Positions 18,156 to 25,750 of a stretch of 37,748 nucleotides of DNA are shown in pieces. This DNA comes from an uncultured Alphaproteobacteria bacterium (lineage in GTDB: Bacteria; Pseudomonadota; Alphaproteobacteria; HIMB59; GCA-002718135): positions 1 through 37,748 of the forward strand of contig CACJEE010000002.1 of the NCBI GenBank assembly GCA_902592345.1, written 5' to 3'. A program made the position numbers and the translations under genes. Each line of letters begins with the position of its first letter. Position 1 is the first letter of the stretch. The notes under the pieces were generated by a model, which had not been told where the DNA came from, did not search any database, and saw only the letters and a list, made by a program, of their open reading frames with translations.

Positions 18156-18470
18156 ATTTGGTTCAAGCCAAGATTCAAGCATATTCTTTGGTAAACTTCC
18201 CACTTTAGTATCTACTAGCTTCCCATCTTTAAAAAGCATTAATGTTGGTATTCCCCTAACTCCAAATTTTTGAGGAGTTTGTGGATTTTCATCAACATTT
18301 AATTTTAATATTTTAACCTTATCTTTTTTAGCTTTACCTATATCTTCAAGAATAGGGCCAATTTGCTTACATGGGCCGCACCATTCTGCCCAAAAATCAA
18401 CTAATATAGGTATTGGGGAATTTTTAATTTCTTCATCAAAATTACTGTCAGTTATTGTGTATGTACTCAT
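18150..18470 (-). CDS. trxA: Thioredoxin 1
   Basis: This 106-residue thioredoxin has the active site FWAEWCGPCKQIGP (WCGPC at about residue 30) and the cis-proline GIPTLMLFKDG. It reduces protein disulfides. It could also serve ribonucleotide reductase alongside the glutaredoxin encoded at 29511. In many Alphaproteobacteria addA and addB (recombination helicase-nuclease) lie between trxA and the MurU-like gene; here only 37 nt separate them. Confidence 0.97.
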   Translation of the reverse strand: MSTYTITDSNFDEEIKNSPIPILVDFWAEWCGPCKQIGPILEDIGKAKKDKVKILKLNVDENPQTPQKFGVRGIPTLMLFKDGKLVDTKVGSLPKNMLESWLEPNL

Positions 18471-18507
18471 AATATCAAAGTAAGCACTTTAAGGGTTTAT
18501 TCAAGAC

Positions 18508-19200
18508 TCATTCATTTTTAAATTGATTAAGTGCATTTATATCTCCTATATGTATAATAGTAGAATTTGATACATAGGCTTCAAGATTTTTATTAGCTAT
18601 AAGTAAATCCCACAATACATTTAAAGAAAAACATTGATCATCTATTAATTTAAAAATATGTGGGTTAATTATTTGTAAACCTGTGTAATATAAATGTGGG
18701 TCATTTTTTTTCCATCTTTGCACTAACCCATTTTGTAATTTAAAATCACCCATAGATTTTTTTAAACCTTTAAAATTAATGTCTTTAGCAAGTAGTAACT
18801 TACATGTTTGTATTTCTTGATATTTTTTAATAAAGTTAAGTACATCTTTTTTATTTTCTTTTTTCCATAAAATATCTGCATTAGTAACTAAAAAATTATT
18901 ATCTCCTAACAAACTTAAAGCATTTTTAATCCCACCACCGGTATTTAATAATGTAGATTCATGAGTTAATTTTATTTTGCTATTTGAATAATATTTTTCA
19001 ACGAAATGTTTAATTTGCTTATGAAGATAATGGGTGTTTATTACTATGTCTTTACATCCCAAATCCATAAAGAAATCAATGTTATGACGAAGTAGTTCTT
19101 TGTTATTTATTTCTAATAAAGGTTTTGGTTTTGAGTCAGTCAAATTTTCCATTCGCTTTCCATATCCAGCAGCTAATATCATTAAATTAAAATTGATCAT
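18508..19200 (-). CDS. murU: Nucleotidyltransferase, probable N-acetylmuramate-1-phosphate uridylyltransferase
   Basis: This is a 230-residue sugar-phosphate nucleotidyltransferase. The N-terminal signature LAAGYGKRMENLTDSKPKPL binds the nucleotide, and the metal aspartate is in NADILW. The upstream gene is an AmgK-type kinase joined by an ATGA overlap. The pair matches the AmgK-MurU route that turns recycled MurNAc into UDP-MurNAc, bypassing de novo MurA/MurB. The closest alternative is a generic mannose-1-phosphate guanylyltransferase-like enzyme; the neighbour makes MurU the better call. Confidence 0.85.
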   Translation of the reverse strand: MINFNLMILAAGYGKRMENLTDSKPKPLLEINNKELLRHNIDFFMDLGCKDIVINTHYLHKQIKHFVEKYYSNSKIKLTHESTLLNTGGGIKNALSLLGDNNFLVTNADILWKKENKKDVLNFIKKYQEIQTCKLLLAKDINFKGLKKSMGDFKLQNGLVQRWKKNDPHLYYTGLQIINPHIFKLIDDQCFSLNVLWDLLIANKNLEAYVSNSTIIHIGDINALNQFKNE

Positions 19201-20120
19201 CTAAATATTATTTTTCCATATAATTTAGATAGTTTTTCATTTTGAAGATTATACAAACTTTTTTCTAGTCGTTTCAATGTTACACTTAGATATTTCGAGT
19301 AATTATTATTTTTATTTTTTTTATCCAAATTTATCCATCTCCCAATGATTCTTGATTGTCTTGCAGTATTAAGAAAATAATATTGAGTTAAAAATTCCTT
19401 AAAAGACAAATTTTGATTAGTTTTATTAAAATAATATTCTATTAATTCATCATTATCTTTGTCATCAAAATATATTCTTGGATTTTCAAGAAGGGAAAAA
19501 ACATCCCATCCAGAAAAGCCTATAAATGCATTTTGAAAGTCAAGAATTCCACATTTTAAATGGCCGTCTCTTTGTGATAAATGCATTAAATTGGATAATT
19601 CAAAGTCTTTGTGCACAAAAGAATCCCAGTTAAAATTTAAATTCTCAAACTCTGATTTCCAAATATCAAAAAATTCATCAACAACATCTTTGCCAATATT
19701 TTTTTTAGATAAATAAAAATCTGCAAATTCTGCGATCTCGACTGTAAAATACGAAAAGTCATACTTTTTAAAAAATTTATTTACTGTCGGTTTTTGGGCT
19801 TTTTGAATTTCAATTAAAGAATTTATAGCATCTATCAAAATATCTTTTGGATCAATAATATTTATTAATTTATCGTACCTAATATTACCAAAATCTTCCA
19901 TAATTATAATACAGTTAGTATCATCAGTATCAAATATTTTAGGAACAGATATATTAATCATTGATAAAAAATTGTTAATTTCCAAAAAAGATAAATAATC
20001 ATTATACTTATATGAAAAATCTACAATAATTTTGCCTTCATTATTATTTTTAAATCGATAAATTTTTTTATGTGATGCTCCACTTTCAATTTCATACACA
20101 TCATCAAAATTAAATTTCAT
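19197..20120 (-). CDS. amgK: Aminoglycoside phosphotransferase-family kinase, probable N-acetylmuramate/N-acetylglucosamine kinase
   Basis: This 307-residue APH/choline-kinase-fold protein has the catalytic loop FVHKDFELSNLM (HxD...N) and the metal-binding CGILDFQNAF at about residues 170-200. GWDVFSLLENPR fits the AmgK group. It probably phosphorylates MurNAc at C1 for cell-wall recycling. It lies between tsaE and murU, the usual alphaproteobacterial arrangement. It is probably not an antibiotic-modifying enzyme despite the family name. Confidence 0.85.
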   Translation of the reverse strand: MKFNFDDVYEIESGASHKKIYRFKNNNEGKIIVDFSYKYNDYLSFLEINNFLSMINISVPKIFDTDDTNCIIIMEDFGNIRYDKLINIIDPKDILIDAINSLIEIQKAQKPTVNKFFKKYDFSYFTVEIAEFADFYLSKKNIGKDVVDEFFDIWKSEFENLNFNWDSFVHKDFELSNLMHLSQRDGHLKCGILDFQNAFIGFSGWDVFSLLENPRIYFDDKDNDELIEYYFNKTNQNLSFKEFLTQYYFLNTARQSRIIGRWINLDKKNKNNNYSKYLSVTLKRLEKSLYNLQNEKLSKLYGKIIFR

Positions 20121-20124
20121 TTAA

Positions 20125-20568
20125 TTAAAATATTAAATTATGTTTTATAATTCTTGTATCCTCATCATCAATAACTAAATTGATAGAATAAAAATTATAA
20201 TCTTTTAACATATCTAAAATAATTTCAGGCCATTCAATAAAGGTTATAGAATTATTTAATTCTTCAAAAATATTTATTTCTGATAAATCTTTTCTTTTTG
20301 AAATGCGGTATAAATCGTAATGATAAATTTCAAAATTATTAACTTCATAGGTTAGTAATATAGGAAATGATGGGCTTTTGATAGAAATTGGTTTTTGTAA
20401 TTTATTTCTTTTGTAAATTGAATTAATTAGATTTCTTACAGCTGTAGTCTTACCTGATCCTAATTCACCAAATAAACAAATAATATCACCTAGTTTTAAA
20501 TTTAGAGATACATCTTCACAAAAACTTTCTAAACCTTTTAAATCTAATTTAAGAGTTTCTTCCTGCAA
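20125..20568 (-). CDS. tsaE: tRNA threonylcarbamoyladenosine biosynthesis ATPase TsaE
   Basis: This 147-residue P-loop ATPase works with TsaB/TsaD to make t6A37 on ANN-decoding tRNAs. The Walker A is GELGSGKTTAVRNLI at about residue 37, followed by SPSFPILLTYEV, IYHYDLYRI and ITFIEWPE, all hallmark blocks of the YjeE/TsaE family. It lies 2 nt after the metK stop and 4 nt before amgK. Confidence 0.95.
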   Translation of the reverse strand: MQEETLKLDLKGLESFCEDVSLNLKLGDIICLFGELGSGKTTAVRNLINSIYKRNKLQKPISIKSPSFPILLTYEVNNFEIYHYDLYRISKRKDLSEINIFEELNNSITFIEWPEIILDMLKDYNFYSINLVIDDEDTRIIKHNLIF

Positions 20569-20570
20569 AT

Positions 20571-21737
20571 TTAAGTTATGCTTTTTAAAGAATCTACTAA
20601 ATCAGTTTTTTCCCAAGTAAAATGCCCTTGATCACTTGGCTCTCTTCCAAAATGACCATAAGCTGATGTAGGAACATAAATTGCATTAGTTAATTTTAAA
20701 TGTTCTCTTATTCCTCTTGGACTAAGATCAAATAAATCTTGAACAGATTTTTCAATTTTTTGCTCATCAACTTTATTCGTCCCATTAGTGTTTACATAAA
20801 CCGATAAAGGTTTTGAAACTCCTATTGCATAAGAAAGTTGTATTGTGCATTGATCGGCAAGATCGGCGGCAACAATATTCTTTGCTAAATATCTGGCTGC
20901 ATAAGCTGCCGATCTATCAACTTTAGACGGATCTTTGCCAGAGAAAGCTCCTCCTCCATGAGGTGCAGCACCACCATAAGTATCAACAATGATTTTTCTA
21001 CCTGTTAAGCCAGAGTCACCATCAGGACCACCAATTACAAAGTTTCCAGTAGGATTAACATAAAATTCTTCTTCTTTGAGTCCCTCAAGTAACTCATGTG
21101 GAATACATTCATAAACATATGGTTTAACAATTTCTTTTACATCTGCAGGAGATAATCCTTCTTTATGTTGTGATGAAATTACTAAAGAAGTAACTTTAGT
21201 AGGTTTCCCATTTTCATAAAGCATAGTTACTTGGCTTTTTGAATCTGGCTCTAAACCAGAAGCTGATCCATCTTTTCTTGCTTGAGCCATCTTATACAAA
21301 ATTTGATGAGAATAGTGAATTGGAGCTGGCATTAAAGATTCTGTATCTCTACATGCAAAACCAAACATAATACCTTGGTCACCCGCTCCCTCTTCTTTAT
21401 CACTACCAGAGTCAACTCCCATGGCGATATCTGATGACTGCGGATGTAGATGATAATCTATTTCACAATTTTGCCAATGAAAACCATCTTGTTCATATCC
21501 GATATCCTTAATACAGTCTCTTACTTGAGATATGATTTGTTCTTTTGATATTGATGGCCCTCTTACTTCACCAGCTAAAACTACTTTATTAGTGGTAGTA
21601 AGTGTCTCGCATGCAACTCTAGTTTGTGGATCGCCTGAAGCTAAATAGCTATCAACAACCATGTCCGATATTCTGTCACAAACTTTATCTGGGTGGCCCT
21701 CAGATACTGATTCACTTGTAAATAAATATGATCTCAT
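20571..21737 (-). CDS. metK: S-adenosylmethionine synthetase
   Basis: This 388-residue enzyme makes SAM from methionine and ATP. The N-terminal [20 protein letters not shown] carries the methionine/ATP-binding histidine and aspartate. [12 protein letters not shown] and the P-loop [19 protein letters not shown] follow. It starts 9 nt after ahcY, with a strong Shine-Dalgarno (see 21742-21748). Pairing with ahcY puts SAM synthesis and SAH removal under one transcript. Confidence 0.98.
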   Translation of the reverse strand: MRSYLFTSESVSEGHPDKVCDRISDMVVDSYLASGDPQTRVACETLTTTNKVVLAGEVRGPSISKEQIISQVRDCIKDIGYEQDGFHWQNCEIDYHLHPQSSDIAMGVDSGSDKEEGAGDQGIMFGFACRDTESLMPAPIHYSHQILYKMAQARKDGSASGLEPDSKSQVTMLYENGKPTKVTSLVISSQHKEGLSPADVKEIVKPYVYECIPHELLEGLKEEEFYVNPTGNFVIGGPDGDSGLTGRKIIVDTYGGAAPHGGGAFSGKDPSKVDRSAAYAARYLAKNIVAADLADQCTIQLSYAIGVSKPLSVYVNTNGTNKVDEQKIEKSVQDLFDLSPRGIREHLKLTNAIYVPTSAYGHFGREPSDQGHFTWEKTDLVDSLKSIT

Positions 21738-21741
21738 TTTT

Positions 21742-21748
21742 CCCTCCT
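21742..21748 (-). promoter_or_regulatory. Strong ribosome binding site of metK
   Basis: AGGAGGG lies 4 nt upstream of the metK ATG and overlaps the ahcY stop codon. This suggests translational coupling. It is one of the few near-consensus Shine-Dalgarno sites in the window. Confidence 0.75.
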
Positions 21749-23036
21749 AGTACCTGTAAGTATCATCTTTAAATGGTCCTGCTTTACTAACGCCAATATA
21801 ATCAGCTTGTTTTTCATTTAACTCAGTTAATTTTGCTCCAACTTTTTTCAAATGTAATAAAGCAACTTTTTCATCTAATTTTTTTGGTAAAACATATACT
21901 TTATTTTCATAATTTTTATAATTTTCCCATAGTTCAATTTGTGCAATTACTTGATTAGAAAAAGAAGCGCTCATTACAAAGCTTGGATGTCCTGTAGCAT
22001 TCCCTAAATTAACTAAACGACCTTCAGATAATAATAATATTTTTTTTCCATCAGGAAATTCTACTTCTCTAACTTGAGGCTTAATCTCATCTGATTTATA
22101 ATTTTGCAATGCTTCAGTTTGAATTTCATTATCAAAGTGTCCAATATTACAAACTATCGCCCTGTCACGCATCTTTCTCATATGCTCTAGAGTTATTACA
22201 TCTAAATTTCCTGTAGCAGTAACGAAAATATCACCATAAGAAGCGGCATCATCCATTGTCACAACTTCATATCCTTCCATAGCTGCCTGCAAAGCATTAA
22301 TGGGATCAATTTCTGTTACACATACCCTTGCCCCTGCTCCTCTCAAACTTGCTGCAGATCCTTTTCCAACATCTCCATATCCAGCTACTACAGCCACTTT
22401 ACCAGCCATCATAACATCAGTTCCTCTTCTAATGCCATCAACTAAGCTTTCTTTACACCCATACAAATTATCAAATTTAGATTTCGTTACTGAATCATTT
22501 ACATTTATAGCAGGAACTTTTAATAACCCCTTTTTTTCCATGTCTTTTAATCGATGAACACCTGTTGTAGTTTCTTCCGATAAGCCTCTAATATCTTTTA
22601 AAAGTTCAGGAAATTTTTCATGTATTATTTGCGTTGCATCTCCACCATCATCTAAAATCATATTTGGCTTCCAACCATCTGGACCAGTTAAAGTTTGCTC
22701 TATACACCACCAAAACTCTTCATCTGACATTCCTTTCCAAGCAAATACAGGTATATTTTTTGATGCGATAGCAGCGGCAGCCTGATCTTGAGTTGAAAAT
22801 ATATTACAAGAACTCCATCTCACTGAAGCACCAAGATGAACTAATGTCTCAATTAATACAGCAGTTTGAATTGTCATATGCAAACAACCTACAATTCTAG
22901 CTCCATCGAGTGGTTTACTGTTCCCATATTCTTCTCTTAAGGCCATTAATCCTGGCATTTCTGTTTCAGCAATAGCGATTTCTTTTAATCCCCATTCTGC
23001 CAACTCTATATCTTTTACTTTATAATCTTGGCTCAT
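21747..23036 (-). CDS. ahcY: Adenosylhomocysteinase
   Basis: This 429-residue S-adenosyl-L-homocysteine hydrolase removes SAH, the inhibitory by-product of SAM-dependent methylation. The NAD-binding Rossmann motif is [21 protein letters not shown]. The conserved C-terminal dimer tail [12 protein letters not shown] is present. The length is near that of the human enzyme (432) rather than the roughly 465 residues of most bacterial forms, so the usual bacterial insertion appears to be absent. A GGGA Shine-Dalgarno lies at 23043-23046. Confidence 0.98.
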   Translation of the reverse strand: MSQDYKVKDIELAEWGLKEIAIAETEMPGLMALREEYGNSKPLDGARIVGCLHMTIQTAVLIETLVHLGASVRWSSCNIFSTQDQAAAAIASKNIPVFAWKGMSDEEFWWCIEQTLTGPDGWKPNMILDDGGDATQIIHEKFPELLKDIRGLSEETTTGVHRLKDMEKKGLLKVPAINVNDSVTKSKFDNLYGCKESLVDGIRRGTDVMMAGKVAVVAGYGDVGKGSAASLRGAGARVCVTEIDPINALQAAMEGYEVVTMDDAASYGDIFVTATGNLDVITLEHMRKMRDRAIVCNIGHFDNEIQTEALQNYKSDEIKPQVREVEFPDGKKILLLSEGRLVNLGNATGHPSFVMSASFSNQVIAQIELWENYKNYENKVYVLPKKLDEKVALLHLKKVGAKLTELNEKQADYIGVSKAGPFKDDTYRY

Positions 23037-23069
23037 TTTTAGTCCCTATTTCTATTATATAATTTATAA

Positions 23070-24773
23070 TTAATTAAGTTTTGGAGAATGTCTTACAGGT
23101 AAAGTTATAAAAAAACAAGCACCTGAATACTCAATTTTATTAGATTTATTTAAAGAAATATTGCCATTCATGTGGATTATAATTTCTCTTGCTATAGACA
23201 GCCCAAGGCCAGAATGATTTTTTATATTTTCCTGCCTGTCACTATAAAATCTTTCAAATATTTTTTCTGAATCTTTTAAATCTATACCTTTACCTTGGTC
23301 ATAAAATCTGAAAACAATTGTTTTTTCATTAACCTTATCTAGTTCAATTAAAATTTTAGATTTTTTAGGTGATAGCGAAATACTATTTTCAATTAAGTTA
23401 ATAAAAACTTGCATTAATTTATTTTTATTTCCAAGTACTTGTAAATTTTCATCATTTTTTTTTATAAATATTTCAATTTGTTTTGCATTATTTGCAAACT
23501 TTTTTGGAATTTCATCAAAAAATTTATTTAAATCAATAAATTGATTTTTTTCTAATTCAATTTCAGCCTTTAGGCGCGTAAACTTAGATATATCTGTTAT
23601 TAATTGGTTCATTCTTCTCAAATCATTAAGAACATTTTTCATTAATATTTCTTTATCTGCTTTTGCTATTGAGTCTTTATCAATTAGCTCTATAGCAGAC
23701 TGTAGGCTAGTTAGTGGATTTTTTAATTCATGTGATACATCAGCACTAAATTTTTCTAATTCTTCAATTTGTGATTTAAGTCCAGTAGACATGTTCTGAA
23801 TCTCATTGGATAATATACCAATTTCATCTTTTCTGTTTGGATAAATTATTTTATCTTCACTAACTCTTTCTCTCTCTAAAATTGTTAATTTTGATAATTT
23901 TTTAATAGGGCTTATCAAGCTTTGTGAAAAAACAAGTGACATAAAAATCATAATAATTACAAATAAAATAAAAAAGCTAAGTATATTAAGGGAGACATAT
24001 CCTAAATTTGATGCCTGAGAAGAAATTGGATAATTTAAAATTATAACACCATATACTTTATTATTACTGATAATAGGTGATGTAAAATATTGGTATATGT
24101 TTCCATCCCTATCTTGAATTATATATTCCTTTGAAGCTCGTTCTTTAATGCTCTCAGAAACATAAAATATTTCTGATTTTTCTTTGGAAATTTGATCTGC
24201 AAATTCACTTTTAACAAAATAATCATAATAGTTTAAGAACAAGTTTAGATATTTTTGACTAAAATTATTAATAAAATTAAGATTATTTTTTTCTAAATCT
24301 CCTTCTTCTAAATCAGCTTCTTGTACACTTGATAAATCATATAAATCTAGAGTATCAACTAATCTGATCCAATCCTCATTATAAACTTTTATGATGAAAT
24401 CAGAATTTAAATAATTATTGAGTATATATTCTTGTGTGATCTTGGGCTCTAGAACTGGATCAGATAATTCAAAATTATTTTCATTATTACAGGTATCCAA
24501 ATTTTCAACTGTACAATTATCATTAAAAAGAGGGACCCTAATTATAGAATTTTTTTCAAGAAATGATTGAATGCCTTTTAGGTTTTGATTTGCATTTATT
24601 CTTTTTTTTACAATACCATCATCATTTTTAATTAGAAAAAAATTAAAAAAAATTAAAAAAACAAACCCTATAAAAGTTATCAGAAAATTTATAGCTAAAA
24701 TTTGAAGGGATAGAGGTAAATTATATAAAGCTAATTTATTATATTTATTCACGCCATGAATAACCTGATCCAT
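23070..24773 (-). CDS. chvG: Sensor histidine kinase ChvG
   Basis: This is a membrane histidine kinase partnering ChvI. With the ATG at 24773 it has 567 residues: TM1 about 23-48, a periplasmic sensor domain of about 215 residues, TM2 about 263-283, and HAMP. The dimerisation/phosphoacceptor motif is SADVSHELKNPLTSL (H about 348) and the ATPase has NLIENSISLS, DQGKGIDL and GLGLSIAREI. The ORF runs up to an ATG at 24806, but that would overlap chvI by 62 nt. A GTG at 24752, overlapping chvI by 8 nt, is also plausible. ChvG/ChvI control envelope and acid responses in Alphaproteobacteria. hprK and the PTS genes that often follow are absent; ahcY comes next. Confidence 0.9.
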   Translation of the reverse strand: MDQVIHGVNKYNKLALYNLPLSLQILAINFLITFIGFVFLIFFNFFLIKNDDGIVKKRINANQNLKGIQSFLEKNSIIRVPLFNDNCTVENLDTCNNENNFELSDPVLEPKITQEYILNNYLNSDFIIKVYNEDWIRLVDTLDLYDLSSVQEADLEEGDLEKNNLNFINNFSQKYLNLFLNYYDYFVKSEFADQISKEKSEIFYVSESIKERASKEYIIQDRDGNIYQYFTSPIISNNKVYGVIILNYPISSQASNLGYVSLNILSFFILFVIIMIFMSLVFSQSLISPIKKLSKLTILERERVSEDKIIYPNRKDEIGILSNEIQNMSTGLKSQIEELEKFSADVSHELKNPLTSLQSAIELIDKDSIAKADKEILMKNVLNDLRRMNQLITDISKFTRLKAEIELEKNQFIDLNKFFDEIPKKFANNAKQIEIFIKKNDENLQVLGNKNKLMQVFINLIENSISLSPKKSKILIELDKVNEKTIVFRFYDQGKGIDLKDSEKIFERFYSDRQENIKNHSGLGLSIAREIIIHMNGNISLNKSNKIEYSGACFFITLPVRHSPKLN

Positions 24774-25458
24774 ACCTTGTGCGAATTTGATCAAAATCTG
24801 TGTCATAAGATTTAAATTTTTTTCTTAATCTTTTAATATGACTATCAATTGTTCTATCATCAACATAGATGCTGTCGCCATACATAGCATCCATTAATTG
24901 GTTTCTATCTTTTACAACACCTGGATATTTTGCTAGTGATTTGATTAAATTAAATTCCGCTACTGTAAGTTCAATTACTTCATTTTTCCAAAAACATAAC
25001 TGTTTTAAATCATCTAATTCTAAATCTCCTTTTTTGAAAGTATGATTTGATTGATCTTTATTATGAGTTTCTGTTTTCCTATTTTCGTATATTCTTAAAA
25101 CCGTTCTAATTCTTTCATTAAGAAGTTTTTGTGAAAATGGTTTAGTTATATAATCTGCTGCTCCCATTCTTAAGCCAATAATTTCATCTTGTTCTTGATC
25201 TTTTGAGGTTAAAAAAATAACTGGCATTTTTTTTAATGTTTCAGATTTACTAGATCTAACTTTCGATAATAATTCATTACCATCCATCTTTGGCATTTTT
25301 ATATCAAATAATCCTAAATCGTAATGTTTAGTCTCAAGTGCCTGTAAAGCTTCTAGTCCATTATTAAATACGTCAACTTTAAAACCCTCAGATTCTAGAG
25401 CTATAGAAACAGATGTCCGAATCGAGTTTTCATCATCAACAAGAGCTATTGTGGTCAT
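24745..25458 (-). CDS. chvI: Response regulator ChvI (OmpR family)
   Basis: This 237-residue regulator has a receiver domain with acidic pocket DDEN at residues 8-11, phosphoacceptor D52 (LFDIKMPKMDG), T84/S85 and K106 (ITKPF). The C-terminal OmpR/PhoB winged helix (about 145-235) shows ELTVAEFNLIKSLAKYPG and VDDRTIDSHIKRLRKKF. The ending RTRYGSGYSW is characteristic of ChvI-type regulators. It is transcribed away from nrdA across the 292-bp intergenic region. Confidence 0.93.
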   Translation of the reverse strand: MTTIALVDDENSIRTSVSIALESEGFKVDVFNNGLEALQALETKHYDLGLFDIKMPKMDGNELLSKVRSSKSETLKKMPVIFLTSKDQEQDEIIGLRMGAADYITKPFSQKLLNERIRTVLRIYENRKTETHNKDQSNHTFKKGDLELDDLKQLCFWKNEVIELTVAEFNLIKSLAKYPGVVKDRNQLMDAMYGDSIYVDDRTIDSHIKRLRKKFKSYDTDFDQIRTRYGSGYSWRE

Positions 25459-25615
25459 AGTTTAGTTTAGTTACATTTTATGGCAAATTTAAGTTATTAT
25501 TTTAAAAAAAATTATATCTAAATTTTGATAAAGTGTGATTAAGGTTAATAACTAAATGCATTAATTTCAATTACTTGTTTGAATAAATTTATTTTCACTT
25601 AAATATAGAGTTTGA

Positions 25616-25644
25616 CATGAGCAATAAATATATTAATGTTCATG
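25616..25644. promoter_or_regulatory. Imperfect 29-nt palindrome, possible operator upstream of nrdA
   Basis: The sequence runs from CATGAGCA to GTTCATG around an AT-rich centre. 11 of 14 symmetric positions pair, counting one G-T. It overlaps the last two bases of TTGACA, a perfect -35 hexamer. A regulator dimer bound here would occlude the nrdA promoter if that hexamer is used. A matching -10 at 16-18 bp is only weak (TAATGT), so the promoter call is tentative. Confidence 0.4.
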
Positions 25645-25664
25645 TTTTGTTCTTATTGCGATAT

Positions 25665-25680
25665 TGACCAAATATTGTAT
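25665..25680 (+). promoter_or_regulatory. NrdR box 1 (distal, degenerate)
   Basis: TGACCAAATATTGTAT matches the better box 2 at 11 of 16 positions, including the AnATATTGT core. It starts exactly 31 nt upstream of box 2, about three helical turns. This is the spacing known for paired NrdR boxes before ribonucleotide reductase operons. Confidence 0.65.
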
Positions 25681-25695
25681 TGTCTCTTAACGGCG

Positions 25696-25711
25696 ACACT
25701 ACATATTGTGT
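25696..25711 (+). promoter_or_regulatory. NrdR box 2 (proximal)
   Basis: ACACTACATATTGTGT is a near-palindrome close to the NrdR consensus (ACACAATATATTGTGT-like), 39 nt before the nrdA ATG. NrdR represses RNR genes when dATP is high. nrdR itself is not in the window. Confidence 0.8.
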
Positions 25712-25750
25712 TTTTCGACAGTAAAATTTTTAAAAATGGATAATTTATAA

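Larger units (their letters stand above)
25459..25750. other. Divergent intergenic region between chvI and nrdA
   Basis: At 292 bp this is the largest gene-free stretch in the window. The half nearest chvI is plain AT-rich sequence in which I see no structured element. The half nearest nrdA holds a TTGACA at 25612-25617, a 29-nt imperfect palindrome at 25616-25644, and two NrdR-type boxes at 25665-25680 and 25696-25711. No tRNA-like fold or riboswitch core was recognised. Confidence 0.8.

Noticed and set aside
19197-20120. Aminoglycoside phosphotransferase as an antibiotic-resistance gene
   Set aside because: Position next to the MurU-like gene and tsaE, and the AmgK-like sequence, point to cell-wall recycling. 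APH is only the fold family.
24774-24806. Longer start of chvG giving a 62-nt overlap with chvI
   Set aside because: Overlaps elsewhere in the window are 14 nt or less, and the residues before the first membrane segment are dispensable. ATG 24773 or GTG 24752 is more likely.
25616-25644. Palindrome as a Rho-independent terminator
   Set aside because: The stem is AT-rich, interrupted by mismatches, and no gene on the plus strand ends before it.
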